Source: a virus
Reading direction: 5' to 3' (one strand)
IMG/VR virus record: IMGVR_UViG_3300044630_006293
Span: 124,001-188,000 of that record
Length of the DNA stretch: 64,000 nucleotides
Position numbers and translations under genes: made by a program. The notes under the pieces are model-generated. The model was not told the origin of the DNA. It saw nothing but the letters and a program-made list of their open reading frames with translations, and searched no databases. Shown piece after piece: positions 15,995 to 24,985 of this stretch; position 1 is the first letter of the stretch; each line of letters opens with the position of its first letter.

Positions 15995-17425
15995 TTAACC
16001 TCTAGATAAAAAAATAGATGAACTAACAGCGGATTTATTTCCGTCTTTCATAATAGCATACATGCTACAAAAAGAAAATTCTGGCTTAAAAGGAACCTTA
16101 TAAACATGGGTTGTAACAAATGGTTCATAAGGTATGTCATATTGTTTCGTAGAACAATCAAGAATATATTTTACTATAGAATTCTTTGGAGCAAATGTAT
16201 CTTGATATCTAATGTAGAAGAAAGAAGACTGTAAAGTTGGAGTATATATCTTCATAAGATAAGGCTTAAAAGAAGGAAGAGGTGGAAGAGATGGGATGGA
16301 AGGAGTTTCAGGAGGAAGGTACACAGGAAGAGTACTAGGGGGTGATGAGGGAATTGTAGTTGTGGTTACAGTTGGATTTTCAACTGAGTTAAATAATGAT
16401 GAGACATTAATAGAAGGAATACTTAACCTTGAATAAGGGTCAATAGCTTTAGGGCTTATTGATACAAGGTTAGCAACAGCTGTTGCTATAGAATGATTTG
16501 GAAACTTTTGTTTATACAAAGCAAAAATTCCAGAAACATGAGGTGCAGACATAGAAGTTCCAGAAGCTTGTCTGTAATCTTGATAATCAGCAGAGGATAT
16601 AATCTTATATCCAGGAGCAGCAAATGTTGTATTTTCTGAAAGGTTAGAAAAAGATGTAATTCTTCCATCTAGAGTAAGTGCAGCAACTGAAACAACTTTA
16701 GATATGCATGCAGGATGAGACATTCCTAATGAATAGGAATTACCAGCAGCAACAACAACAGGAATGTTTTTGTTATAAAGTTGATGAATAAGAGAAGTTA
16801 ATGTAGGGGATACATTATCGCAGTAACCTCTAAATATTCTAGAAGTTCCTAAACTCATATTTATAGCAGCAATATTGTAATTTGATGAAATGGACAATAC
16901 CCATTTTAATGAGTTAATAAGAGATGTCTCAGAAGATGAATCATCTTTATCAAATACATTAATAGGTATAATTGATGCATCCGGAGCAACTCCAACTAAA
17001 GTTGAAGATTTGCCGGCTGCAATACCTGCAACATGAGTACCATGCCAATCAACTTGATTAGCAGCGTTACCACCAATTTGTTTATTAGTGGAGTTAGGAC
17101 AAGAAGAGTTAACAGTAAAACAAGCTTGTAAAGCTATTTTACTAGATACCATTGGATGAGTAGAGTTGATGCCACTATCTATGACAACAACATGGGTTCC
17201 TTTTCCAGTAACTGAAAGAGCGTGAACTTTGTCTGCTCCAATATATGGTACAGATGTATTTAAAAATTTACGATAAACAATCTTATTGTTTTTCTTTTCT
17301 AGCTTTTTATTCTTGAATAACCGAATATCATTCTTAGTTGAAGCAGATGCATCAACAGAAGACATATGGGTTATGAAAGAAATAAACAAAGAAAATATAA
17401 TTATAAATTTAATTTTACTTTTCAT
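15995..17425 (-). CDS. secreted subtilisin-like serine protease (S8)
   Basis: 476 aa with a signal peptide (MKSKIKFIIIFSLFISF, cleavage near ASA at ~26-28). The catalytic triad is complete: Asp83 in VVVIDSGIN, His128 in DWHGTHVAG, Ser291 in SGTSMSAPHVSG; oxyanion Asn229 in AAGNS. A Thr/Pro-rich linker (~358-395) leads to a ~80-aa C-terminal domain with Cys residues. There is only a short pro-region (~30-75), so activation may be simple. Export by the host or attachment to the virion are both possible. Secreted subtilases are unusual phage cargo. Confidence 0.92.
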   Translation of the reverse strand: MKSKIKFIIIFSLFISFITHMSSVDASASTKNDIRLFKNKKLEKKNNKIVYRKFLNTSVPYIGADKVHALSVTGKGTHVVVIDSGINSTHPMVSSKIALQACFTVNSSCPNSTNKQIGGNAANQVDWHGTHVAGIAAGKSSTLVGVAPDASIIPINVFDKDDSSSETSLINSLKWVLSISSNYNIAAINMSLGTSRIFRGYCDNVSPTLTSLIHQLYNKNIPVVVAAGNSYSLGMSHPACISKVVSVAALTLDGRITSFSNLSENTTFAAPGYKIISSADYQDYRQASGTSMSAPHVSGIFALYKQKFPNHSIATAVANLVSISPKAIDPYSRLSIPSINVSSLFNSVENPTVTTTTIPSSPPSTLPVYLPPETPSIPSLPPLPSFKPYLMKIYTPTLQSSFFYIRYQDTFAPKNSIVKYILDCSTKQYDIPYEPFVTTHVYKVPFKPEFSFCSMYAIMKDGNKSAVSSSIFLSRG

Positions 17426-17500
17426 GAAGTCATTTCAGAATAGAGGGTTAGATATATAAATATTAAGAATACAATAATGATCTAGTGCCTTTTTAAAAAT

Positions 17501-19183
17501 TTAAAAGGTTCTTCTGTTAGAAGCAATTTTATTTTCTAACCATTTAGGTTTAGGATTATTCTCGTAGTAACGAGAAATTATTTGACTAGCAGTACCTTTA
17601 CTCATGTCAGATGTAACTGGAACGCCAATTCTTTTTAAGAACTTTTGTTGTTTATCTGTTGGAGAATCAGATCTCCAAGCTGAGTTAGAATCTAAAAGAT
17701 TAAGATTACTTGCTCTGTTATTTTGAATCCACTTATCAGTGCGCGCAAATGATTCTCTCATAGAATCAGCAGTGCCAATAACTTTAGTGGTAAAGTCTTT
17801 GCCAGATTTTATATTTAATTCAGTAGTCCATCTTCCAAGGGCATCGGAGTATATCTTCATAGACTCATAGGAATTGAGTCCAAGATAGAACTCGTTCTCT
17901 GCGATCTCTGCCCAAACAAGTTTGGAATATTCTTGCACTACTGGATTAGGAGGAGGAGGCATAAACAAGTTGATGCGCGTATATGCAAGTTCAATATCTT
18001 GAGGATTAAGAACACGAATGGCTTCACCTGGACAGAAGTTTTCAAGCTCTTCAAACTTCTTAGCAACTTCAGTTAAAGACTGACCTTCTAGGTCAAAGTC
18101 TGCAGGTAAACCAAGCAGTGTCGGTAAACCAATAGGTTTCTTACCTCTAGTTGTATCAGCAATATCAATGATCTTGCAAGATTCTTTACTCTCATGTAAG
18201 CGAGTGCCTCGACCAACTATTTGAGTATACAACAAAGTAGACCTAGTAGGCTTAGCGAGGATGATAGCCTGTATAGAAGGCTCATCAAAGCCCTCAGTTA
18301 AAACGCCAACATTTACAACCACTCGAAGGCTTCCCTCCGCAAATCGAGCAAGGATAGAATCTCGCTCTTCTCGCGGAGTTGTTCCTATTATTACTTCCGC
18401 TTCTACCGACGCTTGTCTAAAGGATAAGGCCAGGTTTTGGGCGTGTCGTACTCCGGCAGCGAAAACAATGGCTTTTTGATCCATCGCCAAACTGCGATAA
18501 GTAGCGACGATATGAGCATTGCGCTCAGGATTATCAATTTTGTCTTCAAGTTTACCTTGGGCATAGTCGCCATTTACTATCTCCACTTCTGATATGTCTG
18601 TGCTAGTTTTGACTCTGTAGCCAACTAATGGACAAAGCCAACCATCTTCAATTAGATCTTGAATAGATTTATAGTAGACGATTTCTTCAAATACATCCAC
18701 TAACCTAACCGAATCTGATCGTTGAGGAGTTGCTGTAACCCCAAGTAAAAACTCGGGATTAAAGTAATCAATAATTCTACGATACGTTGGAGCAGCTGCA
18801 TGGTGAGCTTCATCAATAACTATTGTTTTAAAATAGTTTTGAGGGTAGGCTATAATACGGGGGGTATTATTACGGCCTAATGTTGCTACGGAAGCAACAA
18901 CAACGTCTACATGACCAGCTCTACGTTCTGCTTGCTCTATCTCTACGGATAGAGTAGGATTAGAATCTATAATTTTGGTTCTAGCTTGATCTAATAGTTC
19001 AGACCTGTGAGCCAATACTAGCATTGGGAGTGAGTTACTTTTAATTTTTGGTAAGTGAGAAAATATAACAGTTTTTCCTGCGCCAGTTGGTAATACAACA
19101 AGCTGTTTATTAATTCCCTTTTCAGAGAAAGTAACAATTGAATCTAAAGCTTCTTGTTGATATGGTCGTAGAGAAAAAGTCAT
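17501..19183 (-). CDS. SF2 DEAH-box helicase
   Basis: 560 aa. An N-terminal RPYQQEALDSI Q-motif-like segment, Walker A PTGAGKT (32-38), motif II DEAH (124-127), motif III VTATPQRSD, and the RecA2 motifs EGFDEPSIQAII and QIVGRGTRL are all present, as in RadD/UvsW/type III restriction-like helicases. A ~200-aa C-terminal extension lacks nuclease motifs I can see. Likely a phage DNA repair or replication-restart helicase. The GC content of this gene is higher than that of its neighbours. Confidence 0.93.
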   Translation of the reverse strand: MTFSLRPYQQEALDSIVTFSEKGINKQLVVLPTGAGKTVIFSHLPKIKSNSLPMLVLAHRSELLDQARTKIIDSNPTLSVEIEQAERRAGHVDVVVASVATLGRNNTPRIIAYPQNYFKTIVIDEAHHAAAPTYRRIIDYFNPEFLLGVTATPQRSDSVRLVDVFEEIVYYKSIQDLIEDGWLCPLVGYRVKTSTDISEVEIVNGDYAQGKLEDKIDNPERNAHIVATYRSLAMDQKAIVFAAGVRHAQNLALSFRQASVEAEVIIGTTPREERDSILARFAEGSLRVVVNVGVLTEGFDEPSIQAIILAKPTRSTLLYTQIVGRGTRLHESKESCKIIDIADTTRGKKPIGLPTLLGLPADFDLEGQSLTEVAKKFEELENFCPGEAIRVLNPQDIELAYTRINLFMPPPPNPVVQEYSKLVWAEIAENEFYLGLNSYESMKIYSDALGRWTTELNIKSGKDFTTKVIGTADSMRESFARTDKWIQNNRASNLNLLDSNSAWRSDSPTDKQQKFLKRIGVPVTSDMSKGTASQIISRYYENNPKPKWLENKIASNRRTF

Positions 19184-19212
19184 ATTATTATTATATCCTA
19201 TATTTATGTATA

Positions 19213-19371
19213 TTAATAATAAGAATAGTCAGGATCACCATAAAATGGTTCTTCCTGCATGTAAAATTCTATTGTTTTAAATAAATAATCCTTATCGTAT
19301 TTAAGGATAACATTATTTATAATTGATTCAGCCTCCCACAGAATCACATTTTGGTTTTCTAAAATTAGCAT
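19213..19371 (-). CDS. small acidic hypothetical protein, 52 aa
   Basis: ATG at 19371, stop at 19213. Product runs MLILENQNVILWEAESIINN with an aromatic, acidic tail ending DPDYSYY. No ribosome site stands out, but it fits the gap exactly. Not recognised. Confidence 0.5.
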   Translation of the reverse strand: MLILENQNVILWEAESIINNVILKYDKDYLFKTIEFYMQEEPFYGDPDYSYY

Positions 19372-19390
19372 AGTTTCTGATTTCTATTAT

Positions 19391-20002
19391 TTAAACTGAA
19401 AGGTTTTCAGTATTTTCTTTTTCAATGAATGAAACGAATTCAAAATTGTTTAATTCAAAGAAAGATTTAATTTTGGAATAGTCAAAAGGTTTAAGATCCA
19501 TATGAGTATGGAGATATAAAGCCTCGAAAACTTCAAGAGTAGCATGAAGATTTTTACTAGAATCATATACTTGTTCAAGAGATTCTAAAGTGTGAGTAGA
19601 GAATTTATCTTCTAGCCAAGTAAATTTCTGTTCTTGATCAATTACATAGGGCATGGAGTAAATAGTGCAATGTTCTTCACAAGCAGCATAGATCTCAAGA
19701 AGATCATAGCTTAAATCATTCATAGATTTAGTTGCATCAATTGCAAATATTACAGAAGTTGAATTAAGAGTAGAGTATGAGAAAAGCATTTCTGAAATAG
19801 CAGTATAATAATCAGATTCATCTTCAACTGGTCGAGAAGTAATGACTAAAGATTTTGTTTCAGGATCTGAAAAGAAAACAGCAAAAGGCCTAAATGAGTT
19901 AGGCGTTTCTTCTGTAGTTGTAGCAAAGGAATGCTTGATTGCTGATATGTGTAATTCAATATCAGAAATCTTAGCTTTAACATCATCAGAATAAATTAAC
20001 AT
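19391..20002 (-). CDS. hypothetical protein, 203 aa
   Basis: Alternating alpha/beta pattern with FRPFAVFFSDPETKSLVIT and SVIFAIDATKS, acidic overall, no cysteine cluster. It starts 10 bases after the upstream membrane protein. No family recognised. Confidence 0.7.
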   Translation of the reverse strand: MLIYSDDVKAKISDIELHISAIKHSFATTTEETPNSFRPFAVFFSDPETKSLVITSRPVEDESDYYTAISEMLFSYSTLNSTSVIFAIDATKSMNDLSYDLLEIYAACEEHCTIYSMPYVIDQEQKFTWLEDKFSTHTLESLEQVYDSSKNLHATLEVFEALYLHTHMDLKPFDYSKIKSFFELNNFEFVSFIEKENTENLSV

Positions 20003-20012
20003 AATTATCTTT

Positions 20013-20366
20013 CTACCGCATAATTTGATTTACTACACTGAATGTAGCATACGTATGTAGTGCAAGCATAGACAAAGCTAGCGTAAGAGCTAAAGTATTT
20101 GTACTTGTTAGAATAAGGAATAAGGCAATCAGAGTGTCTGCTGCCCAGTATGAAAGCAAAGTAGCTGCTTTAGTTTCTGTTTTAGAAAAAAAGCTTTTAA
20201 CAGAACCAAGAGTTCTACCAAAAGTTTTAGCGGTGCGAAGAGAAAATGATTTATTTTCATAGACATTATTATAAATTTGTGGAAAATATTTATTAATAAA
20301 ATCTACCATAACAGGATCTTCTGCAATTGTATTAATATCTAAAGAGTGTGTAGGAGTAAAAAACAT
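20013..20366 (-). CDS. membrane protein, 117 aa, two TM segments
   Basis: A soluble N-terminal ~65 residues precede two hydrophobic segments (LLSYWAADTLIALFLILT and LALTLALSMLALHTYATF). It ends in a CGG arginine codon directly before TAG. Small size and hairpin topology would suit a holin-like protein, but nothing else supports that. Confidence 0.65.
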   Translation of the reverse strand: MFFTPTHSLDINTIAEDPVMVDFINKYFPQIYNNVYENKSFSLRTAKTFGRTLGSVKSFFSKTETKAATLLSYWAADTLIALFLILTSTNTLALTLALSMLALHTYATFSVVNQIMR

Positions 20367-20390
20367 TTTGAATCCTAGCTTGTAAAGTGT

Positions 20391-20436
20391 TTAAAAATAA
20401 AAGTCGGGAGGAGAGACTGAGCCCTCCTCCCAACTT
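20391..20436 (-). terminator. rho-independent terminator after the 843-aa gene
   Basis: Read leftward, AAGTTGGGAGGAG pairs with CTCCTCCCGACTT across a 10-base loop, then TTATTTTTAA. It sits 13 bases after the stop of the 843-aa gene and ends that transcript. Confidence 0.9.
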
Positions 20437-20448
20437 TGTATTTGAGTA

Positions 20449-22980
20449 TTAAAGATTACGGTTAGATGTAGTATGAACGATACCGGAATATTTAGAATGA
20501 TACTTCTGATATTCAATAATGTCAGTAAAAGTTTTTGATTCTTGATTCTCAGGAGAATAAGTCCAAGACTCAGGTTTTACTTGATTAATGGTAATAGTTC
20601 CATCAGGATTGCGATCAACAATTAATCTAGCTGCAATACCATAATGTTGAAGAGCACGCTCTAAATATGGATATACAACACGATTCATTACAATTTGATC
20701 ACTAATTTTACCACCAGAGGTAGTCATGTTTAGTGATACAGAGTAAAGGGCAAGAACAAAGTCATGCCTATCTTGTGGTTTAAGATTGCTCTCAATGGTA
20801 TCTATGATAGAAGTGTAAAGAGATTCCCAAGCATCTCTTTGAACTGCTGCATTATTTTGAATCAACTCAGGAGAATTTGCATTATAAATGCCCATTCGGA
20901 ACCTGCGTAGATGTGGTAATGCATGGAAGTACAAGCGTGAACCAAGTTGGTTAACAACTTCAGGTGGACGAGAATTTTCTTGAGACCAAGAAACTACTCT
21001 TTGACGGTAAGCTTGAAAATACTTAGAACACAAATCATAAATTTGAGTAATTTTACCATCATAAAGTTGAACTGACTCGTTTTCTTTCAATGAGTTTTGA
21101 AAGTTACGAGACTGCCAAAAGGCACGGTCGATTGGACGTCCAGATTCAATAACTTCACGAACAAGCTTTTTAGCTTCTTCGTCAATAGCAGCACGGTCAG
21201 CAGGGTCAACTGTTTGAGTGCAGCCATCAATGGCGTCTTCCAAAGAACAAAGTTGAACTTTGCGGTGATTTGGAAATACCATAGCATGAAGCATTGCTGC
21301 GTTGACATATCTGCCAACATTGCCACCATTCATAGCAGCTAATAAATCTGCCATTACTTGGTTTTGGTCATAGAATTCTGATACGTGAGCACTACTTTTG
21401 TAGTGAGTAGAAGGAAGACCTGAATAAGATACTTGTTTATTATTAATAGCCACGGAAAGGCGCATAGGCCATCCTCGTCCATTTATAACAGGAAACTTAA
21501 CAGGAGTTCCATCTGACATCATCCATGTTGGAGACCATTGATCTTCAACATATTTGAATACAGAATACTCGCCTTTGCCATTCGGAGAACGAATAGCAAT
21601 GACTACTTTTTGTCCGTCGAGTTCTCCGCCTTCAATCGTACGATAGAAGACTTTAAAGAAATCGTCGGCATCGTGGCCACCATGAGATTCATACATCTCA
21701 AGCCAATCAATATCGTCCACAACATGGACTCCAATTTCATTGATTCGCTTAATAGTTCCTGGACTTACATTTATATCATATCCTGCCATGCGAGCAATGG
21801 ATTCGGAAATGATTTGTTCGTAAACAGAACAAGGAATAGGTATGCGTTTTTGAAGTGGCATAGCGTGAGAGACAGCAAGGTTTTCGAAGAGCCACGGAGA
21901 ATCCGTAATCTTCATACCTGCAGCTACCCAACGATATGCAACATAATTCATTCGAGATTGAATTTCTTTATCTTCAATATCTTCAGAGTCTCGCCACATA
22001 CGCGTATATACAGACTTCCAGTTCTGCAATAGCTTACCATTAATTGCGTCTTGAAACATCTTTTCGTATTCTTCTTTGAGCCACATTTCCATGTCAGACT
22101 TGCGGAACAACTTGGGAAAGTTGATAACAGTCTGATCGTCGGTGATAACACGCAACTTTGGGCCTTGAGGCTCAGCCAATAAACGGTAGCCACCAGTATA
22201 GGTGACTTCCTTTTTGATATTGGCAGCAGAAGTAATAACGTCTACATCCAAAGGCAGATTGTCAGAAACAATCATATTGCCTTTTATGATACCAAGATCA
22301 CAAAGAATGCGAGCATTGTATACCTTAGATGTTGCAAGAAAGTCTTGCAAATGACGACGAATATTAGGATCGTAATAATATTCATCTGTGTCAGTAGACT
22401 TAGATGGTTCATATACAGGAAGGTTTTCAATTCCTGCAGCCATTAAACGGCTAGATACAATAAAGCATCCGTCGAGTAAACGTTCCAGTATATCTGGAGT
22501 GTTATACTCTGGAGCATCTTCATCATATATATATTTACTAAATTCAATAGGTTCAGCTATTTTAATATTAAGATTATCATAGTGTGCGTTGAAAAGAGTT
22601 GGGCGATGAAAAGATTTCATGCGCTTAGCACTTTTGCCACCGCCTTTAACAGTGAAGCCCATATGATTAAGCGTTGACATCCAGCCATTAGACTGTCCGT
22701 CAAGTAGTGTGACAACAAGTTTATTTTTGTCAACAATAGCATATTCTACGGAAGGATGACTAATGATGGTTTTAGCTTTCTGCATCTCTTCATCATTTTG
22801 AGGAATAGGCAAAGAAGCTACACGGTATTCAGAAAAAGATCCATTATCCATAGCGTCACGAAGAACTCCAATATCATAGAATCCAAACTGATAGTTATTA
22901 ACGGACCGAAGTGGTCCATTAGGTTTAGATTTAAGCCTGACGGCAGGGGAATAAGTACGGTTTGTACGGCGATTAACCAT
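20449..22980 (-). CDS. 843-aa protein, distantly RNA-polymerase-like (tentative)
   Basis: A large soluble protein. It shares an ordered motif set with the 926-aa protein at 33174-35954: IKGN (232-235), GGHDADD (434-440), IAIRSPN (461-467) exactly 27 residues on, then GGNVGRYVNAAM (552-563) and CSLEDAIDGCTQ (578-589). The order Lys-containing motif then D-x-D-D recalls the two double-psi barrels of two-barrel RNA polymerases (DbDGD loop), and the later GGNVG...NA segment recalls the NDNLG...NA helix of QDE-1-type enzymes. The third catalytic Asp is replaced, so activity is doubtful. The paralogy is firm by eye; the polymerase link is a hypothesis. Confidence 0.5.
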   Translation of the reverse strand: MVNRRTNRTYSPAVRLKSKPNGPLRSVNNYQFGFYDIGVLRDAMDNGSFSEYRVASLPIPQNDEEMQKAKTIISHPSVEYAIVDKNKLVVTLLDGQSNGWMSTLNHMGFTVKGGGKSAKRMKSFHRPTLFNAHYDNLNIKIAEPIEFSKYIYDEDAPEYNTPDILERLLDGCFIVSSRLMAAGIENLPVYEPSKSTDTDEYYYDPNIRRHLQDFLATSKVYNARILCDLGIIKGNMIVSDNLPLDVDVITSAANIKKEVTYTGGYRLLAEPQGPKLRVITDDQTVINFPKLFRKSDMEMWLKEEYEKMFQDAINGKLLQNWKSVYTRMWRDSEDIEDKEIQSRMNYVAYRWVAAGMKITDSPWLFENLAVSHAMPLQKRIPIPCSVYEQIISESIARMAGYDINVSPGTIKRINEIGVHVVDDIDWLEMYESHGGHDADDFFKVFYRTIEGGELDGQKVVIAIRSPNGKGEYSVFKYVEDQWSPTWMMSDGTPVKFPVINGRGWPMRLSVAINNKQVSYSGLPSTHYKSSAHVSEFYDQNQVMADLLAAMNGGNVGRYVNAAMLHAMVFPNHRKVQLCSLEDAIDGCTQTVDPADRAAIDEEAKKLVREVIESGRPIDRAFWQSRNFQNSLKENESVQLYDGKITQIYDLCSKYFQAYRQRVVSWSQENSRPPEVVNQLGSRLYFHALPHLRRFRMGIYNANSPELIQNNAAVQRDAWESLYTSIIDTIESNLKPQDRHDFVLALYSVSLNMTTSGGKISDQIVMNRVVYPYLERALQHYGIAARLIVDRNPDGTITINQVKPESWTYSPENQESKTFTDIIEYQKYHSKYSGIVHTTSNRNL

Positions 22981-23051
22981 TTTGATTTACCTCCTAAAGT
23001 AAATAATGAATGAAAAAGATTTATATTTATGTTTTTTTTGTATAGAAATAA

Positions 23052-23489
23052 CTAAAGAGCTGAAAGCTTACGTTGTTTATTCTCATATATCTTTTTATTG
23101 AGGACACGAAGTCCCCAAATTGGAAAAGTAATAACACGAATAACTTTGTAGATAATTCTAAATAAATCTGAAAAAGCTGTAGTCCATTTATGGCGGGAGT
23201 TTTTCATTATATTTCCACCTAATTTCTTAGCCTGAGGACTATCATAATTCCAGTAAAGGAATTGATAACCAGGCACAGAGAGTACAGTTGATATTACACC
23301 TGCACCCATGGCAACAAGGCCAGCTGCACCAAATGCTATACCCATTACAAATGAAATAAACAATGAGTTTAATAAATTGAATAAGGGACTTTTGGCAGAT
23401 AGCCTACGCCATGCTGGAACTTTAGATGCAATCATCAACTCCAAAAGAGTTGAAGTGACTGCTAGGATTAACATCATTGAAAGTAGCAT
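23052..23489 (-). CDS. membrane protein, 145 aa
   Basis: Three to four hydrophobic segments (MLLSMMLILAVTSTLLELM; LNSLFISFVMGIAFGAAGLV; AGVISTVLSVPGYQFLYW; IIYKVIRVITFPIWGL) with a basic tail ending KQRKLSAL. Located downstream of a tandem-repeat array that may carry its promoter. No family recognised; holin or superinfection-exclusion roles are only guesses. Confidence 0.65.
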   Translation of the reverse strand: MLLSMMLILAVTSTLLELMIASKVPAWRRLSAKSPLFNLLNSLFISFVMGIAFGAAGLVAMGAGVISTVLSVPGYQFLYWNYDSPQAKKLGGNIMKNSRHKWTTAFSDLFRIIYKVIRVITFPIWGLRVLNKKIYENKQRKLSAL

Positions 23490-23577
23490 AATTCTCCTAC
23501 GTGTAGAGAGTTGATTTTTTAATTAAATATAAAATAAAAGTTTTTAAGATTTTTCTAGATGGTAATCTAGAGTAATA

Positions 23578-23808
23578 TGATTCATTTGAGTTATATGTTA
23601 TTAGTTAGTTGCTATGATTCATTTTCCTTTAATGGTACATAATTATTGAAGTTGATTCATTCTGCTTAAATGTTACATAATCATTGGGTGTGATTCATTC
23701 ACTTCATGTGTTACTTATTGAATATGGTGATTCATTTATCCGATGTGTTACTTGTCCGACTATCTGATTCATTCTACTTAAATGATACATAATCATGAGG
23801 TGTGATTT
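23578..23808. repeat. iteron-like tandem repeat array (six ~37-38-bp units)
   Basis: TGATTCATT recurs at 23578, 23615, 23653, 23691, 23728 and 23765, with a decayed copy at 23803, giving periods of 37, 38, 38, 37, 37 and 38 bases. The best units share a second block with the pattern AATGnTACATAATCAT. The array is intergenic, AT-rich, and lies in the 354-bp gap between two leftward genes. Such spacing (3.5 helical turns) suits cooperative protein binding, as in a replication origin, partition site or operator. Confidence 0.75.
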
Positions 23809-23817
23809 AAAGTTTAG

Positions 23818-23841
23818 AGTTGGGGGAATAAACCCCCAACT
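23818..23841 (-). terminator. terminator-like hairpin after the IS110-like gene
   Basis: A perfect 9-bp stem AGTTGGGGG/CCCCCAACT around a 6-base loop begins three bases beyond the stop of the leftward gene at 23844. The downstream leftward tract is only moderately T-rich (CTAAACTTTAAATC), so efficiency is uncertain. Confidence 0.6.
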
Positions 23842-23843
23842 AA

Positions 23844-24701
23844 CTAAACAAATGGGTTATTAGGAATTGCAATCTCGTGTACATGATCGCCATGGGCAAT
23901 AATGTAGGGACGAGGTGCAGGAGTGCCATGATGAGCCTGATATGCTACAGCATGGTAGTGACTAAGGAAGATTTTTACAGCAAATCGTCTTGCTTGCGCG
24001 TCAATCTGAGCGTCAGAAAGTTTACCAGATTCTAAAGTCTTACGAGTTTGATTCTGTTTAAAGTTTTTCTTTTCTAAGATTGAACTAGCAAATTCAGAGT
24101 AATCTCCTGTTTGATTCTTCTCAGTACGGCGTTGTTTATCTTGCTTATAAAGCTTGCCATAGAAGCATTCTTCTTTGCCAGAGAATTTCATAAAACTCTG
24201 GCCAATTTTCCAGCACAAAGTTTTTAGTTCTGCGTTATAAGGACGCTTCTGTCCTTTCTCCCACACAACGGTGGGATCAAGCCCAGCATATCGCCAAACG
24301 CTACCTGCAGTAGGAGCTTTTGTGATATCGATATGTGATAGAAGTCCAGCAGCAAGTACGGGACCAATGCCAAATTGGCCAATGGCCCATGAACCTACAG
24401 TAGTAGATTCGGCATATGTCTGCAAAGGAGCCTTGAGAGACTTTTCCATTAATCGAAGATTGTAGGAAAGAAATTTCACAAGTTCACTTGGTGATTCTTG
24501 CTTCTCAAGCTCACGAGCCTGAGCAGCAAATGCCATACGATTTTCCTGGAGATTATAGTAGGCAGATACTACTTCACGCGCAGAGCGTGAATCAAGTTCA
24601 ACAGTTAGCGTACGAAGGTCTCGTGCAAACCGGTTGAACATAGGGAAGTCGAAGTCATTAGGATCGGTAGTTTCAGATAAATTTGATACGGGATTGTTCA
24701 T
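23844..24701 (-). CDS. IS110-type transposase C-terminal (helix-hairpin-helix) domain protein
   Basis: 285 aa. The middle reads GIGPVLAAGLLSHIDITKAP, then WRYAGLDP, a good match to the IS110/IS116/IS902 C-terminal Transposase_20 HhH domain, including later FYGKLYKQDKQRR. The N-terminal RuvC-like DEDD catalytic domain of IS110 enzymes is absent: residues 1-100 are a helical region without acidic motifs. It is therefore probably not a mobile transposase but a domesticated HhH DNA-binding protein. It uses CGG for Arg (NRF). GC is higher than in the surrounding genes. Confidence 0.75.
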   Translation of the reverse strand: MNNPVSNLSETTDPNDFDFPMFNRFARDLRTLTVELDSRSAREVVSAYYNLQENRMAFAAQARELEKQESPSELVKFLSYNLRLMEKSLKAPLQTYAESTTVGSWAIGQFGIGPVLAAGLLSHIDITKAPTAGSVWRYAGLDPTVVWEKGQKRPYNAELKTLCWKIGQSFMKFSGKEECFYGKLYKQDKQRRTEKNQTGDYSEFASSILEKKNFKQNQTRKTLESGKLSDAQIDAQARRFAVKIFLSHYHAVAYQAHHGTPAPRPYIIAHGDHVHEIAIPNNPFV

Positions 24702-24752
24702 GATGGTTCCTTGTATTGTATAAATAAAAAGTACTGTTATTCTTTGTATAGA

Positions 24753-24872
24753 CTAGAATGGTTCTTCATCATTTTGTGGCAGAAAGATGATTAGATCATC
24801 ATCTGGAATTTCGCCAAACATTTTTTCAGAAATCCATTCTGGATCTAGCTGTTCATCTTGAGGGTTGGACAT
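24753..24872 (-). CDS. 39-aa acidic peptide with SSB-like tail
   Basis: ATG at 24872 with GAGAGG ten bases upstream; product starts MSNPQDEQLDPEWISEKMFG and ends QNDEEPF. The C-terminal acidic-Pro-Phe end resembles the SSB tip (DDDIPF) that recruits host repair proteins. Very short, so it may be a decoy or adaptor peptide. The coding status rests on start signal and composition. Confidence 0.5.
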   Translation of the reverse strand: MSNPQDEQLDPEWISEKMFGEIPDDDLIIFLPQNDEEPF

Positions 24873-24924
24873 AGTTAGATAGCCTCTCTATGTTAAATAA
24901 TAATTAAGTTATTTCTTTGTATGA

Positions 24925-24963
24925 AAATAAAAAAGGGGAGAGTCAAAAGACTCTCCCCTTTTC
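24925..24963 (-). terminator. rho-independent terminator
   Basis: Read leftward, AAAGGGGAGAGTC pairs with GACTCTCCCCTTT around a TTTT loop, followed by TTTATTTTC. It lies about 22 bases after the stop of the leftward gene at 24986 and ends that transcript. Confidence 0.92.
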
Positions 24964-24985
24964 TTGTATGAACTGATTACTTGTA

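Noticed and set aside
23578-23808. CRISPR array
   Set aside because: The units are continuous with no unique spacers, and no cas genes are nearby.
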